Both the position numbers and the translations under genes were made by a program. The notes under the pieces are model-generated. The model had not been told where the DNA came from, did no database searches, and saw only the letters and a program-made list of their open reading frames with translations. Below, piece after piece: positions 1-5,689 of a DNA stretch of 11,419 bases (positions are counted from its first letter, which is position 1; every line of letters begins with the position of its first letter). Source of the stretch: BMS3Bbin11 sp034659075 (GTDB lineage: Bacteria > Pseudomonadota > Gammaproteobacteria > BMS3Bbin11); the NCBI GenBank assembly GCA_034659075.1, contig JAYEGM010000143.1, positions 1 to 11,419 of the forward strand. The letters run 5' to 3'.

Positions 1-706
1 ATTCGACCATGAAGCAAAACCTGTCACGGGAGGACAGACCAAGCCCCCGACCAGTTACGATCCCGGCCGCCATCGCTAACAGGGTAAAAGATACTGCGGT
101 AAAAAATAACTCCCCGATCTGTGCAACCAGGTTCTCCGCCTGGTCCTGAATTATAAATGCAATGAGCAGAACCAGTGCCCCCATGCTGAGCTGTCTGAGC
201 AAGTTTTTGTACCGCCTTACCCATGCCGGCCAGCGATTACGCACCCACATTCCCACCACTGTCGGCAACAACAAGATGACGAACAACTGGGTCATCATAT
301 TGCTTACCGGGACCGGGACAGCGTGTTGTTGGTTAAGCAACAGTTCGAATCCCAATGCAGTCAACACAGGGAGTGTTACAAAAGCCAACACGGTAGTAAC
401 TGCTGTCAGCGTGACCGACAATGCAACATTGGCACGCGCCAGATAAACGTAGTAGTTTGAGATAGCTCCAGCCGGACATGCCGCTACGAGAACCATCCCT
501 GCCACAATATGTCGCGGCGGGTCTAATACAAAGGCAAGCACGATGGCAATTATCGGGAGGATGGTCAATTGGCCTGCGGTTCCTACGAGCACGGGTTTCG
601 GGAACCTATGAATCTGCCTGAAATCCTCCAGGGTCAGTTCCAGCCCCACGACAAACATTATCATGATGACAACAAACGGTATTGCGATATCGACCAGCAT
701 TTCCAT
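1..706 (-). CDS. Bile acid:sodium symporter (BASS) family permease, C-terminus missing
   Basis: This is an inner-membrane permease of the bile acid:sodium symporter superfamily, which imports organic anions with Na+; the substrate cannot be told from sequence. The frame runs from ATG at 706 off the left edge, giving 235 residues of a family usually near 300 or more, so the last segments are missing. Almost the whole chain is hydrophobic helices. Family-typical stretches are GLELTLEDF (residues 21-29), a G-x-x-x-Q-x-x-x-x-P pattern (about 42-51), and ACPAGAISNYYVYLARANVA (76-95) followed by LSVTLTAVTT, which matches the conserved Na+-site region of BASS proteins. No strong ribosome site precedes ATG 706. 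The second ATG at 700 is an equally possible start, since the frame stays open upstream without a better codon. The gene is divergent from the peroxidase gene across about 700 bp. Family assignment is firm; the substrate is unknown. Confidence 0.85.
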   Translation of the reverse strand, partial: MEMLVDIAIPFVVIMIMFVVGLELTLEDFRQIHRFPKPVLVGTAGQLTILPIIAIVLAFVLDPPRHIVAGMVLVAACPAGAISNYYVYLARANVALSVTLTAVTTVLAFVTLPVLTALGFELLLNQQHAVPVPVSNMMTQLFVILLLPTVVGMWVRNRWPAWVRRYKNLLRQLSMGALVLLIAFIIQDQAENLVAQIGELFFTAVSFTLLAMAAGIVTGRGLGLSSRDRFCFMVE

Positions 707-883
707 CAATAATATTATGACGGTTTTTGTCTGCCAGTGAAAGAAAGTGATGCCAACCGGTGCTTTTTGCCAGGTTTATCCTGACCACGAAATCGTGTGG
801 CAGTCTTTCCACATTTAATCACGATTGCCTGCTTTAAATAGATAAGGTCTTATTCGAAAGATTTGCTTCTACTTCTGCTTTTA

Positions 884-992
884 GCCGACTCCCGACCTAC
901 ACTGTTGAACCCCAAATGCCCGCAACGAGTATGTAGCGGAAGGCCAGACGCGTTGCCATGAAGGACCGTTTGTGGCCGACTACCGACCTTCA
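884..992. repeat. Degenerate direct repeat, two 18-bp copies 91 bp apart
   Basis: GCCGACTCCCGACCTACA at 884-901 recurs as GCCGACTACCGACCTTCA at 975-992, with 16 of 18 bases identical. A weaker third relative, GCCGCTGTCGACCCTAC, lies at 1023-1039. The flanking text (AGTCGCAGACAGCCGCTG, GGGACATTCAGGAATCGCTT) resembles a kind of noncoding dispersed sequence I associate with intergenic regions of gammaproteobacteria. That link is from memory and is not demonstrated here. Confidence 0.4.
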
Positions 993-1086
993 GGTTAGGC
1001 CAGCTGGCTTCAGTCGCAGACAGCCGCTGTCGACCCTACTGGGACATTCAGGAATCGCTTATTTCACCATCCAGCTGATTGAACAG

Positions 1087-1105
1087 TATCGTTACTAAAA
1101 CGATA
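1087..1105. promoter_or_regulatory. Palindrome TATCGTT-N5-AACGATA, possible operator or hairpin
   Basis: A perfect 7-bp inverted repeat (1087-1093 and 1099-1105) with a 5-base spacer ACTAA. It is followed at once by the self-complementary GTACGTAC (1107-1114) and a further short pair AGGTA/TACCT (1105-1109, 1118-1122). The size and spacing suit a dimeric regulator site between two divergent genes, but no family is recognised and a plain RNA hairpin is equally possible. Confidence 0.25.
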
Positions 1106-1179
1106 GGTACGTACTTCTACCTGGTACTTACGTGCAATAGACACTGCATTCACTATTACCAAGACTGTTTGTGTCAAAT

Positions 1180-1196
1180 GACCTGCAAAGCAGGTC
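1180..1196. promoter_or_regulatory. Palindrome GACCTGC-AAA-GCAGGTC, possible operator
   Basis: A perfect 7-bp inverted repeat around a 3-base centre, about 80-100 bp upstream of the candidate promoter of the peroxidase gene. No T-run follows, so it does not look like a terminator. A protein-binding site is an inference only. Confidence 0.3.
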
Positions 1197-1273
1197 GGAT
1201 GGCAAGAATACATAAGGAAAACCGTCAGGTTCTTTTACACTTCTTGCATAATTAGTTTGTAACTCATTGAAAA

Positions 1274-1302
1274 TTAGAGGTGGTGCGATTCTTGCCTATA
1301 AT
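1274..1302 (+). promoter_or_regulatory. Candidate sigma-70 promoter of the peroxidase gene
   Basis: A perfect -10 hexamer TATAAT lies at 1297-1302, with a weak -35 TTAGAG at 1274-1279 and 17-bp spacing. A better -35-like TTGAAA at 1267-1272 is too far away (24 bp). Transcription would start near 1309 and leave a leader of about 100 nt, ending in the strong ribosome site GAGGTGA at 1401-1407. Confidence 0.4.
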
Positions 1303-1411
1303 TCTGTGCTTTAAAGTAACTGGCGATGAAGAGGTATACGTAAAATAATAATACGCATTCATATATTTTGTTTATAAAAAAACCATTAATAATACAAAGA
1401 GAGGTGAGTTC

Positions 1412-2824
1412 ATGAATTGTAAAAGTGTAATTGTAATTTCGGTTATCGCGGTGGCCTTGATTAGCGCACCGGCTATGGCAAAAGACAACCCAGGAAGAGG
1501 AATTGGAACCAACATTCCTGATGCGGTCACAGATGCTGACTTTAGAAGTCATGATGCTAAAAAAGTAGAGCTGGGACGACTGCTTATGTTCGACAAAATT
1601 CTGAGTGGCAATGAAAACATTTCCTGTGGGACCTGCCACCATGCCCTGACCGATACGGGTGACGGCCTGTCGTTGCCAGTTGGAGAAGGTGGCGTTGGTC
1701 TCGGCAAGAGTCGGAACACCGCATACGGTACTGCTGATCATATTCCCGAACGTGTGCCCCGCAATGCGCCGCCAGTATTTAACCTCGGCGCCCATGAGTT
1801 CAAGGTGCTATTCCATGATGGCCGTGTAAGCGTCAATATGGATCCGGAATTTTCAGATAATAGTAATTGCGAGACGCCTGCTGGAAATGATCTTCCGAAT
1901 GGACTCGATAATGTACTGGCCTGCCAGGCCATGTTCCCGGTGACCTCGGGTACAGAAATGGCTGGCCAGGACGGTGAGAATCCAATCGGCACCGCTGCGG
2001 CAGCCGGTAATCTTGCCGGACCCGGGGGTGTATGGGAACAGCTGGCTGGGCGTCTGCAGAATTCAGACTATGTGAGTCTTTTTGTAGCTGCCTTCTACGA
2101 TATCAATGATGCTGCTGATATCACCTATGTACATGCAGCAAATGCGATTGCCGCATTCGAAGGTGCAAACTGGCGTGCAGATAACAGCCCCTTCGACCGC
2201 TATCTTCGTGGTGATAAAAAAGCAATGACCAAGATTGCCGTAGAAGGTATGAAACTGTTTTACGGTGGTGATAGTAATGGCCAGGCCTGCGCTGACTGCC
2301 ATAGTGGAAAGTTCCAGACCGACCACAGTTTTCATGCCATAGCAATGCCTCAAATCGGCGCAGGGCGCGGGAGTGATAGTGATCCAGATGATGGTATTGA
2401 TGATCATGAAGATTTCGGCCGCGAGCAGGTGACGGGTGATGCTGACGATATACTCAAGTTCCGCACGCCGACCTTACGCAATGTTGCACTAACGGCACCT
2501 TATGGCCACACCGGTGCATACAACACACTACGTGCCGTGGTTGAACATCACATTGACACGGGCTATGCAATAAATAACTATGATCAGTCTCAGGCCGTGC
2601 TGCCACCGGATGTAGATTACAGCCCGCTGGATTTCCTTGTCATGGACGATCCTGACCTCGTCAACTACATCGAGATTCATAGCGAACTGGATCCATTTAC
2701 TTACACGTCGGAAGATGTGGATCTGATCCTCGAGTTCCTGCATGCGCTGACCGATCCGTCCAGTATCGATCTGCGCAGCGACCAGCCGTTTACTGTACCA
2801 AGTGGGCTTCCGCTGGCAGACTGA
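1412..2824 (+). CDS. Exported di-haem cytochrome c peroxidase / MauG-family protein
   Basis: A 470-residue periplasmic c-type cytochrome of the CCP/MauG family, which reduces H2O2 or carries out related oxidations at two haems. Residues 1-23 form a signal peptide with a hydrophobic core and an Ala-Met-Ala cleavage site before KDNPGRG. Two haem-binding motifs are present: CGTCH (72-76) and CADCH (293-297). The family block FRTPTLRNVALTAPYGHTGA (350-369) follows the second. At the place where relatives carry a Met or Tyr haem ligand (VV-x-H-Y type motif), this protein has VVEHH (376-380). The chain is longer than classical bacterial CCP (about 330-350 aa), and the region between the haems carries two extra cysteines (C153, C171) that could form a disulfide. 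The start is fixed by the ribosome site GAGGTGA 4 bases upstream. It appears monocistronic, with a terminator about 70 bp downstream. The electron donor and true substrate cannot be told, so 'peroxidase' is the family label. Confidence 0.9.
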   Translation: MNCKSVIVISVIAVALISAPAMAKDNPGRGIGTNIPDAVTDADFRSHDAKKVELGRLLMFDKILSGNENISCGTCHHALTDTGDGLSLPVGEGGVGLGKSRNTAYGTADHIPERVPRNAPPVFNLGAHEFKVLFHDGRVSVNMDPEFSDNSNCETPAGNDLPNGLDNVLACQAMFPVTSGTEMAGQDGENPIGTAAAAGNLAGPGGVWEQLAGRLQNSDYVSLFVAAFYDINDAADITYVHAANAIAAFEGANWRADNSPFDRYLRGDKKAMTKIAVEGMKLFYGGDSNGQACADCHSGKFQTDHSFHAIAMPQIGAGRGSDSDPDDGIDDHEDFGREQVTGDADDILKFRTPTLRNVALTAPYGHTGAYNTLRAVVEHHIDTGYAINNYDQSQAVLPPDVDYSPLDFLVMDDPDLVNYIEIHSELDPFTYTSEDVDLILEFLHALTDPSSIDLRSDQPFTVPSGLPLAD

Positions 2825-2857
2825 TTGCCTGGCAATGTGGTAATAACTCAGGAGTTA

Positions 2858-2878
2858 ATCAGTAGATTAACTACTGAT
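2858..2878 (+). other. Perfect 8-bp stem-loop in the 3' region of the peroxidase transcript
   Basis: ATCAGTAG (2858-2865) and CTACTGAT (2871-2878) pair perfectly around the loop ATTAA. No T-run follows, so it is not a terminator by itself. It sits 34 bases after the stop codon and 18 bases before the terminator stem, so it would lie inside the mRNA 3' end and could shield it from exonucleases. Confidence 0.5.
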
Positions 2879-2896
2879 ATATCGGAGTAAAATCTA

Positions 2897-2930
2897 GCCC
2901 GTTGTGATTTTTCACTTCGGGCAATTTTAT
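2897..2930 (+). terminator. Rho-independent terminator of the peroxidase gene
   Basis: GCCCG (2897-2901) pairs with CGGGC (2918-2922). A symmetric TT/TT internal loop follows, then GTGA (2904-2907) pairs with TCAC (2912-2915) around TTTT. The tail AATTTTAT follows on the plus strand. The opposite strand also has an A/T-rich tail, so it may stop transcription coming from the convergent srkA side too. Confidence 0.75.
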
Positions 2931-3291
2931 ACACTGTAGGTCTGCGAATGACCGGTCTATGGCATTACCGAACCAAAGATGTGGATAAGTTATGGAACGT
3001 GAAGAAAAATGAAAAGGGGTAAAACCGGTACCCGGTGACCCGCTGAAATATATGAACGAAGCACAAATACATACCTACCGTCTAATGCTGAAATTTGGCT
3101 GGCACTTGAAATTCATAAGACGCCAGCCACTTCAAAGGGCATTCTGCGTTATGACTGACCCAAAAAAGACTGCATTGGCCGTTCTTGAAGTGTCAACCAG
3201 CTTTTGACTGCCATGTCTCGATAGCAGAAACTCGCTGTCCTTAATCCCGAATCTTTTATCCTTAGCCTTACCTTTAACCTTTCCACTGCCT
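2931..3291. other. Convergent intergenic region with a hairpin, no gene seen
   Basis: About 360 bp between the peroxidase terminator and the end of srkA. No supported reading frame was found. It holds an 8-bp inverted repeat TGGCTGGC (3096-3103) / GCCAGCCA (3122-3129) with an 18-base loop, and an 8-bp pair CACTTCAA (3128-3135) / TTGAAGTG (3185-3192). The text around 3150-3215 (CTGACCCAAAAAAGACTGC) is similar in style to the repeat-bearing intergenic stretch near 884-1040. Confidence 0.5.
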
Positions 3292-3299
3292 TTAATCCC
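3238..3299 (-). repeat. Purine-rich imperfect tandem repeat behind srkA
   Basis: Read on the minus strand this is a low-complexity run of short units such as GTTAAAG, GTAAG, GCTAAG and GATAAAAG (core about 3253-3278). It is bracketed by GGGATTAA at the srkA stop codon (3292-3299) and again at 3241-3248. It gives no coding frame. It may be slippage-prone sequence; no function is apparent. Confidence 0.4.
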
Positions 3300-4287
3300 A
3301 AACCAAAGGCGGTTCGTTCATCAACGAGGCCTGCTCACGCAGGATAAGTATCTGTTCCTCCCAGTAGTTCATGCTGTTAAACCAGGGGAATGCGAGAGGG
3401 AAGGCAGGATCATCCCAGCGTCGGGCGAGCCATGCGGCATAGTGAATCAGGCGCATGGTTCTTAGTGCTTCGACCAGGTGCAGTTCCGCAGCATTAAAGT
3501 CATAAAATTGTGTATAGCCTTCCAGCAGATCAGCAAGGCGTGCTGTCATATAGGCACGGTCACCGGACAGGAACATCCATAGATCCTGAATCGCAGGGCC
3601 GGTGCGTGCATCATCAAAATCGACTATGTGAGGCCCCTTATCTGTCCATAAAATATTTCCGGGATGGCAGTCGCCATGCAGGCGTATGTTGTTGATTTCT
3701 CCCGCGCGATCGAAGCACTGTTCTATCTGTTTAATCAAGTCAGCTGTCAGGCCCTGATAGGCCTCAATCAGGTGTGCGGGAATAAAGTCATGATCAAGCA
3801 GGTATTTCCTGGGCTCTACTGCAAAACTGTTGATGTCCAGTTCAGGCCGGTATACGAAATTTTTCGTGGCTCCCTCGGCATGGATGCGCGCAATAAAACG
3901 CCCAAGCTGCTCCAGGTGTTCCGGGTTGTCCAGTTCCGGTGCTCTGCCTCCCCGGCAGGGATAGAGTGCAAAACGATAATGCCCATACTGGTGAAGACTC
4001 GTGCCCTGGTCATCCTTGTCAGGTGCGATAACCGGTATTTCCAGTGCGGCCAGTGCCTGAGTGAATTCGTGTTCTTCTATAATCGCCTGGTCAGTCCATC
4101 GACCGGGCCGATAGAATTTTGCTACCAGCGGGGACTGGTCTTCGATACCAACCTGGTATACCCGGTTCTCATAACTGTTAAGTGCCAGAAAGCGGCCGTC
4201 ACATCTCAGACCGAGAGATTCAATGGCATCGAGCATATGGTCGGGTGTCAGTTGTGCAAAGGCTTCTTTAGCATTTGACTCAGTCAT
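3292..4287 (-). CDS. srkA: Stress response kinase A (SrkA/YihE/RdoA)
   Basis: A cytoplasmic Ser/Thr protein kinase of the aminoglycoside-phosphotransferase-like fold. In E. coli it is induced by envelope stress and counters stress-triggered cell death. The 331 residues match E. coli SrkA in length and along the whole chain: LNSYENRVYQ (36-45), the ATP-site lysine K57 in VAKFYRP, EEHEF (71-75), the catalytic loop HGDCHPGNILW (204-214; D206 and N211), the metal-binding DFDDARTGPAIQDLWM (223-238) and LARRWDDPAFP (287-297). All key kinase residues are present. It starts at ATG 4287, nine bases after the yaeQ stop, with only a weak GGA-type ribosome site, so it probably depends on yaeQ transcription and coupling. 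In E. coli srkA sits upstream of dsbA; here the gene ends against a convergent peroxidase unit and no dsbA follows. Confidence 0.95.
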   Translation of the reverse strand: MTESNAKEAFAQLTPDHMLDAIESLGLRCDGRFLALNSYENRVYQVGIEDQSPLVAKFYRPGRWTDQAIIEEHEFTQALAALEIPVIAPDKDDQGTSLHQYGHYRFALYPCRGGRAPELDNPEHLEQLGRFIARIHAEGATKNFVYRPELDINSFAVEPRKYLLDHDFIPAHLIEAYQGLTADLIKQIEQCFDRAGEINNIRLHGDCHPGNILWTDKGPHIVDFDDARTGPAIQDLWMFLSGDRAYMTARLADLLEGYTQFYDFNAAELHLVEALRTMRLIHYAAWLARRWDDPAFPLAFPWFNSMNYWEEQILILREQASLMNEPPLVWD

Positions 4288-4296
4288 AACTTATAT

Positions 4297-4833
4297 TTAT
4301 TTCCACTGGTCCAGGGTTACGTTCACAGTTGCTTCGCCATCGGTAATCCAGCACTCGCCATCCTGCAGGGTGCATTGCAATCGCATGTTTCGATTTACCA
4401 GCTGGCTTAGATCTTTGCAGGCATCTTCTCGAATGCTGATAACTTCCAGGTTTTCAAAACGTTGGCAGTTATCTTTTATTTGTTTCCACCAGGGTTCGGC
4501 GCTGCGCTGCTGATAGGTATAAACAATAACTTGTCCTGCGCGGCCACAGGCCTTGCGCAGGCGCTTTTCATCCGGCTGGCCGAGGTCTATCCAGAGCAGA
4601 ATATCGTCGGTTAAACTCTTTTTCCAGATGTCAGGTTCATCATCAGTACTGATACCTTTAGTGAATTTCAACTCATCACTGGCATTTAGCGCAAAGGCCA
4701 GCAGGCGCACCATCATGCGGGTATCCGTTTCAGAAGGGTGGCAGGCGACAGTCAGCGAATAGTTCTGGTAATGATTGCGATCCATGTCAGCTATTTGTAA
4801 TTCAGCTTTGTAGATGGTTGCTTTCTGCGCCAT
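4297..4833 (-). CDS. yaeQ: YaeQ family protein
   Basis: A 178-residue cytoplasmic protein of the YaeQ family, which has a PD-(D/E)XK nuclease-like fold. Its function is not established; the E. coli gene was found as a multicopy suppressor of rfaH loss. Family signatures are clear: MAQKATIYKAELQIADMDRN (1-20), HPSET (32-36), FTKG (57-60), DDEPDIW (64-70), WIDLGQPDE (81-89), YTYQQRSAEPWW (105-116) and the C-terminal LQ-x-T-x-QDG-x-CWI (152-163). These line up with E. coli YaeQ nearly end to end. ATG 4833 is preceded by GGA about 7 bases away. It is the first gene of a probable yaeQ-srkA operon and is divergent from the cold-shock gene across about 300 bp. Confidence 0.93.
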   Translation of the reverse strand: MAQKATIYKAELQIADMDRNHYQNYSLTVACHPSETDTRMMVRLLAFALNASDELKFTKGISTDDEPDIWKKSLTDDILLWIDLGQPDEKRLRKACGRAGQVIVYTYQQRSAEPWWKQIKDNCQRFENLEVISIREDACKDLSQLVNRNMRLQCTLQDGECWITDGEATVNVTLDQWK

Positions 4834-4941
4834 AAATTCCGATCCAGACTCTAAGACTTGAGTTGTTATTCTATCATTGTAATGCGCGAGCGGTTGTCTA
4901 TGTAGTTAATAAAAAACACATTTTTCATCATAAGTTTAGTG

Positions 4942-4970
4942 TTGTATATGATAATTTGTTCTTATATACT
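4942..4970 (+). promoter_or_regulatory. Candidate promoter of the cold-shock gene
   Basis: -35-like TTGTAT (4942-4947) and -10 TATACT (4965-4970) are separated by 17 bp. Transcription would start near 4977, giving a leader of about 155 nt before ATG 5132. That matches the long leader known for cspA-type genes. A second -10-like GATAAT at 4950-4955 lacks a good -35. Confidence 0.45.
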
Positions 4971-4978
4971 GGAGTAGA

Positions 4979-5131
4979 ATACTGGACTGGCGGATGCTGC
5001 ATTAGTCCGGTATAGAAAAAAGAATTACAATATTGTTGAGCACGTTTTACAGTAGACCCATTCCGGCCATTAGCTGTTGTGCAAGTAACATTTGTAATAT
5101 TTATTATTTTATTTTTTGAGGTTTTTTGCAT
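4979..5131 (+). promoter_or_regulatory. Long structured 5' leader of the cold-shock gene
   Basis: The predicted transcript begins with a 10-bp stem, ATACTGGACT (4979-4988) with AGTCCGGTAT (5004-5013), containing one G-U pair and a 15-base loop. Further on, GCAC (5040-5043)/GTGC (5079-5082) and ACAG (5049-5052)/CTGT (5074-5077) can nest into a second, weaker structure. The last 40 bases are extremely U/A-rich and carry the ribosome site GAGG at 5118-5121, ten bases before the start. Leaders of cspA relatives act as RNA thermosensors and stability elements; that role here is inferred from size, position and structure. Confidence 0.5.
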
Positions 5132-5335
5132 ATGGCTACAGGTACCGTAAAGTGGTTTAACAACTCCAAAGGTTTTGGCTTTATTACACCAGATGATGGC
5201 AGTGCAGATGTATTTGTGCATTTTTCTGCTATTGCTTCCGATGGTTTCAGAACACTTGAAGAAGGACAGGCAGTTTCCTACGACGTAGAGACTGGTCCAA
5301 AAGGGCCGCAGGCTTCGAATGTAACTGGCACCTGA
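5132..5335 (+). CDS. Cold-shock-domain protein (CspA family)
   Basis: A single-domain nucleic-acid-binding OB-fold protein of 67 residues, the normal family size. It binds single-stranded RNA/DNA and acts as an RNA chaperone. The sequence opens MATGTVKWFNNSKGFGFITP with RNP1 KGFGFI at 13-18, followed by RNP2 VFVHF at 27-31, and ends with GPKGPQASNV. ATG 5132 is chosen rather than the TTG at 5126 because MATGTVKWF is the invariant family start and GAGG (5118-5121) lies 10 bases upstream. A long leader precedes it and a strong terminator follows, so it is probably monocistronic. Whether it is cold-induced or constitutive cannot be read from the protein, since CspA, CspC, CspD and CspE types are too similar; no paralogue symbol is given. 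Confidence 0.96.
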   Translation: MATGTVKWFNNSKGFGFITPDDGSADVFVHFSAIASDGFRTLEEGQAVSYDVETGPKGPQASNVTGT

Positions 5336-5362
5336 TTCACCCCGGGATTATTGTTTTACAGG

Positions 5363-5386
5363 AACCCCGCTGAGGCGGGGTTTTTT
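5363..5386 (+). terminator. Rho-independent terminator of the cold-shock gene
   Basis: AACCCCGC (5363-5370) pairs with GCGGGGTT (5375-5382) around a TGAG loop, followed by a run of T to 5386. It stands 27 bases after the stop codon and should separate the cold-shock transcript from the downstream genes. Confidence 0.92.
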
Positions 5387-5435
5387 AATGCAAAAAATAT
5401 CAGCCGCCATATATTTTTAGGCATACAATATACAC

Positions 5436-5675
5436 ATGAAAGGCATTGTTCCTCCTGATCCGGAAACCAGTGTATCGCAAATATGTTTTGCGGTGGTCTA
5501 TACTAAACGACAAAGCCGTAAGCGCTTTCCCGCCGGCTGTGTACAGATAATGGCCTCTGAAGCAGAAGCCATTGCGGCAGCGGATGACGAGAATTGTTAT
5601 TACCCTGCCCATGTGGCAGGGCCATCAAAATCATCAGAAGGGCAGTTTATTTATTACCTGGTACGTTGGTTATGA
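5436..5675 (+). CDS. Small conserved-looking protein of unknown function (79 aa)
   Basis: I cannot assign a function. The 79-residue soluble protein has a mixed N-terminal part (SQICFAVVYTKRQSRKRFPA, 14-33), an Ala/Glu-rich helix candidate (SEAEAIAAADDE, 41-52) and a striking C-terminus, GPSKSSEGQFIYYLVRWL (62-79). I recall similar GPS-x-SSEG...YYLVRWL endings in small hypothetical proteins of other gammaproteobacteria, which would make this a real family, but I could not check it. Three cysteines (17, 35, 54) are not arranged as a known metal site. ATG 5436 has only a distant AGG upstream. A -10-like TACAAT (5424-5429) precedes it without a good -35. It starts 50 bases after the cold-shock terminator and ends 14 bases before the alarmone hydrolase gene, so it is likely co-transcribed with the latter. 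Confidence 0.7.
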   Translation: MKGIVPPDPETSVSQICFAVVYTKRQSRKRFPAGCVQIMASEAEAIAAADDENCYYPAHVAGPSKSSEGQFIYYLVRWL

Positions 5676-5689
5676 ACGATTAAAAAAGT

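Larger units (their letters stand above)
707..1411. other. Long divergent intergenic region without a recognisable gene
   Basis: About 700 bp lie between the divergent permease and peroxidase genes. I found no convincing coding frame, tRNA or rRNA. The stretch contains small hairpins at 786-797 (CACGA/TCGTG) and 796-813 (TGTGG/CCACA), a degenerate direct repeat around 884-1040, two further palindromes at 1087-1105 and 1180-1196, and a candidate promoter near 1300. From about 1300 to 1400 the sequence becomes very AT-rich, as is common just upstream of a transcribed gene. Confidence 0.6.

Noticed and set aside
162..446. 94-residue plus-strand frame
   Set aside because: It lies antisense to the permease gene, whose own frame shows clear family motifs; this frame has no recognisable protein features.
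707..1411. Possible tRNA, CRISPR or insertion sequence in the long gap
   Set aside because: No cloverleaf with a T-loop consensus, no regularly spaced repeats and no terminal inverted repeats or transposase remnant could be found by eye.
1274..1795. 173-residue minus-strand frame across the peroxidase start
   Set aside because: It is antisense to the signal peptide and first haem motif of the peroxidase gene and runs into AT-rich intergenic DNA; composition looks random.
3664..4278. 204-residue plus-strand frame
   Set aside because: It is entirely antisense to srkA, which matches its family end to end.
5126..5131. TTG 5126 as start of the cold-shock protein
   Set aside because: The family begins MATGTVKWF at ATG 5132, and GAGG spacing fits that ATG.
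4928..5221. 97-residue minus-strand frame over the cold-shock leader
   Set aside because: It overlaps the leader and the cold-shock gene in antisense, with an atypical Thr/Asn/Lys-rich composition from AT-rich noncoding DNA.
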